A stretch of DNA of 23,822 bases from JANNXY01 sp964472605 (GCA_964472605.1 CAYYLG010000009.1:1-23822); one strand, 5' to 3'; counted from the stretch's first letter, positions 1 through 7,568 are shown. The notes: generated from the letters alone by a model not told the origin. Program-made: numbers and translations.

Positions 1-21
1 CGAATCTCATACCCTCCGCCA
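1..21 (+). tRNA. 3' end of a tRNA, probably tRNA-Ser (cut by window edge)
   Basis: The window opens inside a tRNA. The first bases read as the end of a T-loop (CGAAT), a T-stem 3' strand (CTCAT), a 7-nt acceptor 3' strand (ACCCTCC), discriminator G and an encoded CCA. An implied 5' acceptor GGAGGGT with G73 is typical of tRNA-Ser, but the anticodon lies outside the window, so the identity is inferred. The same 19 nt recur at 913-931. Confidence 0.65.
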
Positions 22-123
22 AGAAAACTTAGTATCGGAGTCAACTCACTTACATTAGTAGATGGGGCGACCCGAATACTATCGCTACACAAAAGGTGAA
101 ATGTAAGTTACTATTTGGAGCAT

Positions 124-684
124 ATGAAGAATAATCAAAAGAATTTCCTTGGACTTGTTGTGGGAATTGTTGTTGCACTTGTTCTTGCCGGAGGAGCATA
201 TGTATATCTTGAAAATAAAGATGACAATTCTTCTGCAACGGAAACCCAGCAGGTGGTGAATAATGAACAAAATACTACCCCAAAGTCTGGCAATAATATC
301 TCTGCGAAAAATACCAGTAGCTCCGTAGGTGTTAACGGGAAGTGTGGTTTGACAGTCTCCTCTCCCTTCCCGAATGAAAAATTCACATGGCCGCTTGTGA
401 TAAAAGGAAAAGTCGCACCACAAAAATCACAAACAAATAACGATTGCTCGTGGCAGACCTTCGAAGGGGTTTCTGGAACAGCACAGTTGTATTTTAATGA
501 GAACAATAAGGGATGGAAATCCGTTGGTGATTCTATGATATTCGGACCAGATTTGTCTGTTACATTTAATTACACGGAAATAGGTCTACCTATGAATACT
601 CCGATAAAAGTCGTGTTTACCGAGGAGAATCCAGCAGTGATTCGCTCGTCCTTAGTTTTTGAATTGCCTCTAGTTTTGAAATAA
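124..684 (+). CDS. membrane-anchored surface protein with Ig-like (Gmad2-like) C-terminal domain
   Basis: 186 aa from ATG 124; a TTG nine bases upstream is in frame but less likely. Residues ~9-30 form a hydrophobic N-terminal helix (LGLVVGIVVALVLAGGAYVY). A Ser/Thr/Asn-rich linker follows to about residue 75, then a beta-rich domain beginning CGLTVSSPFPNEKFTWPLVIKG. That opening resembles Gmad2 immunoglobulin-like domains seen on CPR surface proteins (SP.P...V..PL.I.G), with two Cys that could form a disulfide. GGAG lies 3 nt before the ATG, and a TACTAT -10-like box ends 9 nt before it. It is the only gene between the two tRNA 3'-end copies and is not part of a visible operon. Its function is unknown; a cell-surface or adhesin-like role is an inference. 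Gmad2 assignment is by eye and uncertain. Confidence 0.75.
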   Translation: MKNNQKNFLGLVVGIVVALVLAGGAYVYLENKDDNSSATETQQVVNNEQNTTPKSGNNISAKNTSSSVGVNGKCGLTVSSPFPNEKFTWPLVIKGKVAPQKSQTNNDCSWQTFEGVSGTAQLYFNENNKGWKSVGDSMIFGPDLSVTFNYTEIGLPMNTPIKVVFTEENPAVIRSSLVFELPLVLK

Positions 685-741
685 AAGACCCCGACCCACA
701 TACCTCATTTCAATTTCTAAAAATCTACTAAAATCTTCTTA

Positions 742-829
742 CAGTGAGTCACTGCTCTGGTACTTAACCCACATGGCCCGCAATGATTCGCAAGGACAGA
801 TGGGGATCTGTCCGCGTGAACCATCATTG
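742..829. other. hairpin-rich non-coding stretch, possible structured RNA
   Basis: Three nested or adjacent inverted repeats lie close together: CAGTGA-G-TCACTG (742-754); GGACAGAT-GGGG-ATCTGTCC (794-813, perfect 8-bp stem); and an outer CAATGAT (781-787) with ATCATTG (823-829) enclosing it. No ORF covers it. Its GC content is higher than the flanking DNA. It could be a small RNA, a recombination site, or the end of a mobile element. I recognise no known RNA family. Confidence 0.4.
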
Positions 830-857
830 AGTGAGGATAGGAGATGAGAAAGCCGGA

Positions 858-891
858 GCGCGACGGCGCGAGGCAGGGTCGTGCGCTTTTT
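858..891 (+). terminator. GC-rich stem with T-run, terminator-like
   Basis: GCGCGAC (858-864) pairs with GTC..GCGC (878-886, a 2-nt bulge), followed by TTTTT (887-891). An overlapping alternative hairpin CTTTTT-CAGCAG-AAAAAG occupies 886-903. It may end transcription of the 742-891 structured region or of the gene at 124-684. Confidence 0.4.
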
Positions 892-912
892 CAGCAGAAA
901 AAGATGCCTGAC

Positions 913-931
913 CGAATCTCATACCCTCCGC
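913..931 (+). repeat. second copy of the tRNA 3' end (att-like direct repeat)
   Basis: Exact 19-nt copy of window positions 1-19. No tRNA body precedes it, and the CCA is lost after the first C. It sits immediately before the 3' end of the minus-strand comFC gene. Confidence 0.7.
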
Positions 932-933
932 AT

Positions 934-1575
934 TTAGTGTGCAATTGTTACTCCATAGACTTTCCTTACCCAAGCATCCTCTAACGCTCTTTTGGCGTCG
1001 ATTAGGGTTGCTCCGGTTGTAATGATGTCATCTACAATTATAACAACCTTTTCTTTGACCAAATCAGGGTCCTTAACTTTGAAAACATTGTGCATGTTGT
1101 CCAACCTTTCGAGTTTATTATGGAGTAAGCTTTGTTGCTTAGTGTCTTTAACTCTTTCCAAAATATCGTATTTAAATTCAAATGATTTACCTGTATCTAG
1201 TTTGACCAAAGCATCTAGGATAATTTTTTCTTGATCAAAACCTTTTTGGGTTTTCCGATTTTTTGAAGGAGGTATGGTTGTTATTATTGGCTTTTCTCTT
1301 TCATTAAACATGGCATATTCGGATAATGTTTCAATTATTTTATCTAGTATAAGTGGTGCAAATGTTTCTGCGATTTTCTGATTGTTTTTATATTTTATTT
1401 CCCAGAGACAGTCTTTGATGAGTTTGTCTTTATATGAAAATATTGAGCGTATGAAGTCTTGGGGGATATGCGGAGCGGGCAAAGCCCGCTCCGCTATTTC
1501 ATAAGCAGTAAGTCTCTCGATTTCCACAATATTGTCATTTTTGGGAAAAAGATAGTCAATTAAAAATTGAAGCAT
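934..1575 (-). CDS. comFC: ComFC-type amidophosphoribosyltransferase-like protein
   Basis: 213 aa. The C-terminal half has the PRPP-binding loop of type I phosphoribosyltransferases (VVIIVDDIITTGAT), preceded by the ComF signature region IPPSKNRKTQKGFDQ. The N-terminal Cys cluster found in many ComF proteins is absent, and a palindrome encodes part of residues ~28-35 (see 1470-1494). Family members are needed for natural transformation in several bacteria, though the reaction is poorly defined. It is divergent from the pilus locus, its ATG lying 16 nt from that of pilM, so their -10 regions nearly overlap. A role in pilus-linked DNA uptake is an inference from this position; family membership is clear. 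Confidence 0.88.
   Translation of the reverse strand: MLQFLIDYLFPKNDNIVEIERLTAYEIAERALPAPHIPQDFIRSIFSYKDKLIKDCLWEIKYKNNQKIAETFAPLILDKIIETLSEYAMFNEREKPIITTIPPSKNRKTQKGFDQEKIILDALVKLDTGKSFEFKYDILERVKDTKQQSLLHNKLERLDNMHNVFKVKDPDLVKEKVVIIVDDIITTGATLIDAKRALEDAWVRKVYGVTIAH
1470..1494. repeat. perfect GC palindrome inside comFC
   Basis: GCGGAGCGGGC (1470-1480), spacer AAA, then GCCCGCTCCGC (1484-1494): an 11-bp perfect stem. It is strikingly GC-rich within an AT-rich gene and is read through in frame on the minus strand, contributing roughly AERALPAPH. This looks like a dispersed palindromic element inserted in frame. Confidence 0.6.
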
Positions 1576-1577
1576 GC

Positions 1578-1583
1578 TATAAT
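1578..1583 (+). promoter_or_regulatory. -10 box of pilM (leaderless)
   Basis: TATAAT ends 8 nt before the pilM ATG, so transcription should begin at or next to the start codon. No clear -35 at the expected distance (GTCAAT, 1555-1560). Confidence 0.55.
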
Positions 1584-1591
1584 TCTACAAT

Positions 1592-2707
1592 ATGTCGAAC
1601 CCTATAGGTGATTTCCTTTCCAAGATATTTTCAAAGAGCGATGAGCAAAGCGTTGTTGGTATAGACATCGGCTCTTCTGCTATCAAGGTTGTTCAGGTGA
1701 AAAAGAAGAGAGGTAAAGTAGTTCTTGAAACATATGGTGAGTTAGCACTTGGTCCATATGCAAACCTGGAGGTTGGACGCGCCACAAGACTTGATACTCC
1801 ATCAATCGTTCAGGCAATTAAAGATCTATATTCAATTAAAGAAGTTAATATCACAACAAAATTGTCTGGAGTTGCTATACCAATGAGATCAAGTATGGTT
1901 TCTGTTTTGACTTTTCCTACAGCAAACGAGAAACAGTTAGCTGAAATGGTTCCTCTTGAGGCTCGCAAGTACATACCTGTGCCTATAAGTGAGGTCGCAC
2001 TCGATTGGTCGATAATACCGAGAGGTTTTGGTGAATCAGATGAAAAAACAAAAGATAAATCAGAAGTGCTTGTTGTAGCCATCCACAATGACACATTGTC
2101 TGCATATAATCAGATTATCAAGGATACTGAATTACAAAATACCTTCTTTGAAATTGAGATGTTTTGTACCATGCGTACACTTCTTGATCAGGGACAAATT
2201 GCCCCTGTTTTAATTATTGATCTAGGAGCTTCATCGACAAAGATGTATATAGTTGAAGGTGGGGTAGTAAGAGAGTCTCATGTTATAAATCGTGGTTCTC
2301 AGGATATTACTTTAAACATTTCAACATCTCTTTCTATACCAATAGATTTGGCTGAACAAATGAAAAGAAACTTTGGTTCAAACAATAAAGTCGAGGATGA
2401 TCAGCACGTTGGAGATGTTGCAGGACTTGTCCTCGACGCTCTATTTTCAGAGATAAATTCAGTTGTTGTTGCTTACCAAAGGAAACATTCTAAGAATATT
2501 GGTAATGCATATCTGACTGGGGGTGGTAGTGCTATGAAAGGAGTAGTAGAAAAGGCGACAGAACATTTGAGTATTCAGGCTGAAGTGGGTAATTCGTTTG
2601 CAAAGATACAGGTACCCGCATTTCTACAGGAGGTACTTAAGGTTACTGGAACCGGTTTTTCAGTTGCTGTTGGAGTTGCGTTAAGAAAGCTTCAGGAATT
2701 ATCATAA
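1592..2707 (+). CDS. pilM: type IV pilus assembly protein PilM (actin-like ATPase)
   Basis: 371 aa, close to the usual ~350. Actin/FtsA-like fold signatures are visible: phosphate-1 VVGIDIGSSAIKVVQV (from ~residue 20), phosphate-2 VLIIDLGASSTKMYIV (~residues 206-221), and an adenosine-motif-like stretch AYLTGGGSAMKGV (~308-320). PilM is cytoplasmic and docks onto the N-terminus of PilN, linking the PilN/PilO inner-membrane complex to the motor. It is first in the pilus cluster, with its own -10 box and no Shine-Dalgarno. A 67-nt gap with another -10 box separates it from pilN, so pilM may be transcribed separately. Confidence 0.93.
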   Translation: MSNPIGDFLSKIFSKSDEQSVVGIDIGSSAIKVVQVKKKRGKVVLETYGELALGPYANLEVGRATRLDTPSIVQAIKDLYSIKEVNITTKLSGVAIPMRSSMVSVLTFPTANEKQLAEMVPLEARKYIPVPISEVALDWSIIPRGFGESDEKTKDKSEVLVVAIHNDTLSAYNQIIKDTELQNTFFEIEMFCTMRTLLDQGQIAPVLIIDLGASSTKMYIVEGGVVRESHVINRGSQDITLNISTSLSIPIDLAEQMKRNFGSNNKVEDDQHVGDVAGLVLDALFSEINSVVVAYQRKHSKNIGNAYLTGGGSAMKGVVEKATEHLSIQAEVGNSFAKIQVPAFLQEVLKVTGTGFSVAVGVALRKLQELS

Positions 2708-2757
2708 ATATTAAAAGTTTTGCACAGTTGAGTGTGTTTTCTTTATAAAACTCGCGC

Positions 2758-2763
2758 TATAAT
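2758..2763 (+). promoter_or_regulatory. -10 box upstream of pilN
   Basis: TATAAT ends 11 nt before the pilN ATG, in the short intergenic region after pilM. TTGAGT (2728-2733) is too distant to be a normal -35. Start of transcription within ~5 nt of the ATG is likely. Confidence 0.5.
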
Positions 2764-2774
2764 ACTCTTATATT

Positions 2775-3482
2775 ATGGAAGCTCGTCCACAAGCAACATT
2801 CATACCAAAAAAACCAGTAACATCTGTTGATGTTGGCAATAAAGGTCTAGGTTTTTTATCTCTGATTGCACTTATTATATTTTTATCTACAGTAATCAGT
2901 GCTGGAGGAATTTATTTCTACAAACAAACACTAGTTAAATCTATTGCAGCCAGAGATGCTCAGCTCGAAGCTTCGAAGAAAAAGTTTGACAAGAGTTTCA
3001 TCTCATTTATTGTTAGACTGAACAAGAGAATTGACGCTTCAAAGCAATTATTAAACAAGCATGTCGCTGTCTCATCTATCTTTAGAATGCTTCAGGAATC
3101 AACTTTGCAGACAGTTCAGTTTAGTAATTTTTCTTTTGCTGGAATCCAGGCTGGTAATGCACCAGCACTCAGGCTTACGCTTTCTGGTGTTGCAAAGGAC
3201 TACAATTCTCTAGCAGCTCAAGCAGAATATTTTGGAAAAATAAAGCAAATGAGAGAACAAGTTTTTTCTAATTTTTCATTAACTCAGGAGGGTAGGGTTA
3301 GTTTTAATTTTGATGCAGTTATCGATCCAGGTCTTGTTGATTACAAATCAAGGTCTAAGGGGAGCTTGTTTGATATAGAGGATGCAAGTAGGAGGACAAT
3401 CAATCTTGCCAGCTCTACACCATCAGGTACTAGTTCAACAAGTACTAGAGTTTCTACAACAACTAATGTAACACAACCATGA
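2775..3482 (+). CDS. pilN: type IV pilus assembly protein PilN
   Basis: 235 aa with a short cytoplasmic N-terminus (TFIPKKP), a transmembrane helix at ~28-50, a coiled-coil-prone region (~60-90) and an extracytoplasmic alpha/beta domain. The canonical PilM-binding motif INLLP is replaced by TFIPKKP, which may be the equivalent docking segment (inference). The protein ends in a Ser/Thr-rich tail, VSTTTNVTQP (226-235), a motif nearly repeated at the end of the PilP-like protein. Its stop overlaps the pilO start (ATGA), indicating translational coupling. The gene order pilM-N-O supports the call more than sequence identity does. Confidence 0.85.
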   Translation: MEARPQATFIPKKPVTSVDVGNKGLGFLSLIALIIFLSTVISAGGIYFYKQTLVKSIAARDAQLEASKKKFDKSFISFIVRLNKRIDASKQLLNKHVAVSSIFRMLQESTLQTVQFSNFSFAGIQAGNAPALRLTLSGVAKDYNSLAAQAEYFGKIKQMREQVFSNFSLTQEGRVSFNFDAVIDPGLVDYKSRSKGSLFDIEDASRRTINLASSTPSGTSSTSTRVSTTTNVTQP

Positions 3483-4045
3483 GCAAACTAACCCCAATAA
3501 TTCTTATAGTTTTCTCAGCTATACTGTTTTTTGCTTTTATCAATCCTCAATATAGAGGGGACGCTAACAAACCGGGTATAAAGGAGCTTCAAGAGCAAAA
3601 GGACAGATATGATGAAGTTTTAGAGAAAGCTAGAGAGCTTTTATCAAAAAGAGATAGCTTACAGAAGCAGTATGACAGTATTCCTCAGGATGATTTAAAT
3701 AGAATAAGTTCAATGCTTCCAGACAATTTGGATAATGTTAAATTAGTTTTGGACTTGGATAGAATGGCTTCAACATACGGTATTTCGATAAAGAATATAA
3801 ATGTTAGTGATAATAAGCAGAAAAACGCTAACGATGATAAGAAAGTTACCTTGGCAGACAATAGCCTATATGGTGTAGCGACTATTTCATTCTCTGTAAC
3901 AGCACCATACGATGTATTCCTAAGATTCATGAGAGATTTGGAGGATGGATTACGTTTAATTGATATTACAAATCTTTCAATAAATCCTAAGGATCCAAAA
4001 GCGTATGATTATTCAGTAACGTTCAAGACCTATTGGTTAAAGTAA
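3479..4045 (+). CDS. pilO: type IV pilus assembly protein PilO
   Basis: 188 aa. An N-terminal membrane helix (PIILIVFSAILFFAFI, ~6-21) is followed by a charged coiled coil (~35-70) and a C-terminal alpha/beta domain (~75-188), which is the PilO architecture. PilO pairs with PilN in the inner-membrane alignment complex. Its ATG overlaps the pilN TGA by 4 nt, so the pair is coupled. It ends 4 nt before the next gene. Confidence 0.85.
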   Translation: MSKLTPIILIVFSAILFFAFINPQYRGDANKPGIKELQEQKDRYDEVLEKARELLSKRDSLQKQYDSIPQDDLNRISSMLPDNLDNVKLVLDLDRMASTYGISIKNINVSDNKQKNANDDKKVTLADNSLYGVATISFSVTAPYDVFLRFMRDLEDGLRLIDITNLSINPKDPKAYDYSVTFKTYWLK

Positions 4046-4049
4046 ATAT

Positions 4050-4391
4050 ATGTCAAAGACCAAAATCATAATTATAGGAATAGTGGTGATACTGATATTT
4101 GGAGGTTATACCTTATTTTTTAAGAATGATGCAGAGCCTGCAGATAAATTAGCTTCATCTGCAACGAATTCAGAGAAAAAAATTCAAAATCAGGTTGGTG
4201 CAGAAATGTTAAGTGCTTTATCTGTTTTAGAAAAATTATCACTCGATACATCTTTTTTCCAAGATGGTGTTTTTAGAGGATTAAAGAATTTCAGTAGACC
4301 AATTCAGGCTCAGCCAGTAGGAAGACAGAATCCATTTGCTCAAATTGGTTCTTCTGGACAAGTCTCAACTACAACTAATATAACAAGATAA
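4050..4391 (+). CDS. small membrane-anchored protein in the PilP position
   Basis: 113 aa. An N-terminal transmembrane helix (IIIIGIVVILIFGGYTLFF, ~5-23) is followed by a mostly helical extracytoplasmic part. GRQNPFAQIG lies near the C-terminus, and the protein ends VSTTTNITR (105-113). The position directly after pilO and the NPF motif recall the N-terminal linker of PilP, but the beta-domain by which PilP contacts the secretin is missing. That fits an organism with no visible secretin (inference). The start is 4 nt after the pilO stop; pilB begins 1 nt after its own stop. Confidence 0.7.
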   Translation: MSKTKIIIIGIVVILIFGGYTLFFKNDAEPADKLASSATNSEKKIQNQVGAEMLSALSVLEKLSLDTSFFQDGVFRGLKNFSRPIQAQPVGRQNPFAQIGSSGQVSTTTNITR

Positions 4392-4392
4392 C

Positions 4393-6102
4393 ATGACGTT
4401 TCTTGAATTTTTAGTAGATAAGGGAGTAATAAATCCAAAGTCAGTTCCACTGATTAGAGCTGATATTGACGAAAATAACGTATCAATAGATGAAGCCTTA
4501 ACTCATCAGGGTGTTTTGGATAATCAGATTTTAAATAGCAAAAGTGAATATTATGGTATCCCCATGAGAACGATTGCAGATGAAAATATTCCTTTTGATA
4601 TTTTAAAATATGTTCCCGAAGAATCAGCTATACATTATGGATTTGTTCCAGTTGGACTTTCTGCCGGATTTCTTGAGATTGGTATCTTGGATCCCGATAA
4701 TCTTGAGGCAAGGGATGCTCTGAATTTTATTTCTGGCAAGGTAAATTTGCCATATAAATTATTTTTAATTTCTCATGAGGATTTCGAAAATGTTTTAAAG
4801 ATCTATAAAGGACTTTCTGGTGAGGTAACAAGGGCACTTTCTGAACTTGATCAAGACAAAGCTCTTGAAAAAGATTTGCAAGGCGAAGGGGACACATACC
4901 AAGCGGGCAAGACAACAATCATCGAAGACGCTCCTGTAACTAAAATTGTTTCTACAATTCTCCGTTATGCTGTAGAAGGTAATGCATCAGATGTGCATGT
5001 GGAACCACTTCGTGAAAAGATCCGTGTTCGTTTTCGTGTGGACGGTGTACTCAATACTTCTATTGTACTACCAATCAAAGTACTTGATGCGGTGGTTGCT
5101 CGTATTAAGATACTTGCAAACATGAAGCTGGATGAGAAGCGCAAACCTCAGGACGGACGTTTCCCAGCAAAGATTGATGGTCGTAAAGTTGATTTCCGTG
5201 TATCTACATTCCCAACATATTATGGTGAGAAGGTAGTGATGCGTATCTTGGATCAGGAAAAGGGTATTACAAGGATAGATGAGATGGGATTCAGTCCAGA
5301 GAATTTAAAAATGCTCAAGGAGGCTATACAAAGGCCATATGGAATGATTCTTATTTCTGGGCCGACAGGGTCTGGAAAGACCACGACTCTATATTCAATT
5401 CTAAAAGAGCTTGATACTGAGCATGACAACATCTTGTCACTTGAAGATCCGGTGGAGTATACGCTCGAAGGTGTGAGTCAGTCACAGGTTAAAGCAGAAA
5501 TCGGGTATACATTTGCAACAGGTTTGCGTACAACGCTTCGTCAGGACCCAGACATAATCATGGTGGGAGAGATTCGTGATAAAGAGACTGCTCAGCTTGC
5601 AATCCAGGCTGCACTTACGGGTCACTTGGTATTTTCAACAATCCACACCAACACTGCTGCTGGAATAATTCCTCGTCTTATAGACATGGGAGTTGATCCT
5701 TACCTTATCCCACCAACTCTTGTACTAGGTATGGCACAGCGTCTTACGAGAAAGATTTGTCCTGGAGCGGGAAAGCCTATAAAAGTTGAGGGCGCGATCA
5801 AGGCTCGTTTCGATGAGCAGTTTAAAGATTTGCCAGAGAAATATAAAAGTCAGTTACCACCATTTGAAGAGGTTTTGGAATTACAACCAACACCTGATTG
5901 TCCAACAGGTATGCGTGGCAGACAGGCTGTATTTGAAATGTATTCAATGACCAGAGAATTAGAAGATGTGATTTTGAAAAATCCTGTAGAATCTGCTGTG
6001 TACGATGTTGTGAGAAGCCAAGGAATGCTTACATTGCGTGAGGATGCTATGATTAAAGCTGTTCAAAAGATTATTCCGTTTGAAGAAATAAATAAGCTAT
6101 AA
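4393..6102 (+). CDS. pilB: type IV pilus extension ATPase PilB (GspE/PulE family)
   Basis: 569 aa, normal length. The N-terminal ~150 residues fit an MshEN/GspE-N domain. The motor core has Walker A GPTGSGKTT (323-331, Lys329), an Asp box around EDPVEYT, Walker B DIIMVGEIRD (from residue 387) and a His box HLVFSTIHTN. It powers pilin polymerisation on the cytoplasmic face, working with PilC and PilM-N-O. The C-terminal zinc site of PilB/GspE, normally CxxC...CxxC, is reduced to two single cysteines (Cys456 in KICPG and Cys503 in PDCPTG), so zinc binding is probably lost or altered. It sits 1 nt downstream of the PilP-like gene. Confidence 0.96.
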   Translation: MTFLEFLVDKGVINPKSVPLIRADIDENNVSIDEALTHQGVLDNQILNSKSEYYGIPMRTIADENIPFDILKYVPEESAIHYGFVPVGLSAGFLEIGILDPDNLEARDALNFISGKVNLPYKLFLISHEDFENVLKIYKGLSGEVTRALSELDQDKALEKDLQGEGDTYQAGKTTIIEDAPVTKIVSTILRYAVEGNASDVHVEPLREKIRVRFRVDGVLNTSIVLPIKVLDAVVARIKILANMKLDEKRKPQDGRFPAKIDGRKVDFRVSTFPTYYGEKVVMRILDQEKGITRIDEMGFSPENLKMLKEAIQRPYGMILISGPTGSGKTTTLYSILKELDTEHDNILSLEDPVEYTLEGVSQSQVKAEIGYTFATGLRTTLRQDPDIIMVGEIRDKETAQLAIQAALTGHLVFSTIHTNTAAGIIPRLIDMGVDPYLIPPTLVLGMAQRLTRKICPGAGKPIKVEGAIKARFDEQFKDLPEKYKSQLPPFEEVLELQPTPDCPTGMRGRQAVFEMYSMTRELEDVILKNPVESAVYDVVRSQGMLTLREDAMIKAVQKIIPFEEINKL

Positions 6103-6109
6103 TAAGAAT

Positions 6110-6505
6110 ATGTCAGAAGGACACAATACAAAAATAATGCTCGTAGATGATGATACATTTCTTCTAGATATGTACAGCTTAAAATTCAAAAATAAGGGTT
6201 TTGAGGTAAATGGTTTTTTGCGTCCAGAGGAAGCATTGGAATCTTTAAAGAATGGTTTAAATCCAGAAATAATAATCCTAGATGTTATCATGCCGAAGAT
6301 TGATGGTATCTCAGTCCTCAAGGAAATTCGTGATAATAAGTATTGTCCAGATTCAACTATAATAATGTTATCAAACCAGAGTCAGCCAGAAGATATTGAA
6401 AAAGCAGAGAGTTTAGGAATTGATGGATATATAGTTAAAGCTTTAACTATCCCATCAGAAGTTGTTGATCAGGTTATGAATATTTATAAGAAAAAGAAAA
6501 AATAA
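6110..6505 (+). CDS. single-domain response regulator (CheY-like receiver)
   Basis: 131 aa, a receiver domain only. The acidic pocket is VDDD (Asp13-15), the phosphoacceptor is Asp58 in LDVIMPKIDG, the switch Ser is Ser88 (IIMLSN) and the conserved Lys is Lys110 (YIVKAL), so phosphorylation chemistry looks intact. A Lys-rich tail ends the protein. It lies between pilB and pilT with gaps of 7 and 1 nt, so it is expressed with the motors and probably modulates extension or retraction, as PilG/PilH-type regulators do (inference). No partner kinase is in the window. Confidence 0.93.
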   Translation: MSEGHNTKIMLVDDDTFLLDMYSLKFKNKGFEVNGFLRPEEALESLKNGLNPEIIILDVIMPKIDGISVLKEIRDNKYCPDSTIIMLSNQSQPEDIEKAESLGIDGYIVKALTIPSEVVDQVMNIYKKKKK

Positions 6506-6506
6506 T

Positions 6507-7568
6507 ATGACCCACGCTGAGCAACTTGAAAACTTAATAGACATAGTCATAAAAGAAAATGCATCTGATCTTCATTTGTCAGAAGGAAGACATCCTAGTG
6601 TGCGTGTGTCAGGAGCACTTATTCCACTTGTGAAAATTGCTACTTTGACTCACGAAGATACAAGAGGTCTTCTCCAAGCGCTTGTTTCTAAGGAGCTCAT
6701 GACAAGGTTTGATGTAGAAAAGGAGTTAGACTTCTCATATTCATACAAGGATAAGGTTCGTTTCAGAGGTAATGCATTTATACAACAAGGTAAAGTGTCA
6801 GTTGCATTGCGTTTAATTCCTAAGATTATTAGAACATTAGAAGAACTTAAGCTTCCACCAATACTTTCTACTTTCGCTGATAAACAACAAGGTTTCTTTC
6901 TAGTGGTAGGACCAGTTGGTCAAGGTAAGACAACTACACTCGCTGCTTTGATTGAGCAAATAAACAACAAAAGATCTGAACATATTGTAACGATCGAGGA
7001 TCCTATTGAATATGTGTATGATCAGAAGAAGTCAATAATAGATCAACGTGAAATCGGTCTTGATACAAAAGATTTTTATACAGCGCTCGTATCATCACTT
7101 CGTCAGGATGTGGATGTGATCATGGTGGGAGAGATGCGTGGACACGAGACAATGGCAGCAGCAGTGACAGCGGCAGAGACAGGTCACTTAGTCTTTTCAA
7201 CACTTCACACCAATAATGCCGCACAAACAATCGATCGTATAATCGATTCATTTCCACCAGGTCAGCAAGAGCAGATTCGTGTTCAACTCGCAGGATCGCT
7301 TCTAGGAATATTTTCTCAGAGACTTATCCCACGTATATCTGGTGGACTTGTTCCAACACATGAGCTTCTTATTGCAAATAATGCAGTATCAAACCTTATT
7401 CGTGAAAAGAGAACTCATGAGATCAATACTGTTATTGAGACTGGTATGGAAGAAGGGATGATAGATATGAATAGAAGTCTTGCAGAACTTGTTCGAATGG
7501 GTGAGATAAGTGTTGAGAATGCATATCAATATTCTCTTAATCCAAAAACACTCGAACGTTTGTTATAA
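6507..7568 (+). CDS. pilT: type IV pilus retraction ATPase PilT
   Basis: 353 aa. It has an N-terminal PAS-like domain with the ASDLHLSEG motif, Walker A GPVGQGKTT (135-143, Lys141), Asp box EDPIEYV, Walker B DVIMVGEMRG and His box HLVFSTLHTN. The PilT-specific AIRNLIRE motif appears as AVSNLIRE (293-300), which separates it from PilB. It drives pilus disassembly, which underlies twitching and DNA uptake. The start is 1 nt after the response regulator, with no Shine-Dalgarno; the stop codon overlaps a -10 box that may drive pilC. Confidence 0.95.
   Translation: MTHAEQLENLIDIVIKENASDLHLSEGRHPSVRVSGALIPLVKIATLTHEDTRGLLQALVSKELMTRFDVEKELDFSYSYKDKVRFRGNAFIQQGKVSVALRLIPKIIRTLEELKLPPILSTFADKQQGFFLVVGPVGQGKTTTLAALIEQINNKRSEHIVTIEDPIEYVYDQKKSIIDQREIGLDTKDFYTALVSSLRQDVDVIMVGEMRGHETMAAAVTAAETGHLVFSTLHTNNAAQTIDRIIDSFPPGQQEQIRVQLAGSLLGIFSQRLIPRISGGLVPTHELLIANNAVSNLIREKRTHEINTVIETGMEEGMIDMNRSLAELVRMGEISVENAYQYSLNPKTLERLL

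Larger units (their letters stand above)
1..931. mobile_element. possible mini integrated element between tRNA 3'-end direct repeats
   Basis: CGAATCTCATACCCTCCGC occurs at 1-19, as the 3' end of the tRNA, and again at 913-931 without any tRNA body before it. Direct repeats of a tRNA 3' end are the usual trace of site-specific integration. The enclosed ~0.9 kb holds one surface-protein gene and a structured non-coding stretch. No integrase is present, so it would be a remnant or non-autonomous; the element reading is an inference. Confidence 0.4.

Noticed and set aside
842..931. A complete second tRNA-Ser ending at 931
   Set aside because: Only the 3' 19 nt match; no 5' acceptor strand (GGAGGGT), D-arm or anticodon arm can be built upstream.
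742..931. CRISPR array
   Set aside because: Inverted repeats are different from each other and there are no regularly spaced direct repeats or cas genes.
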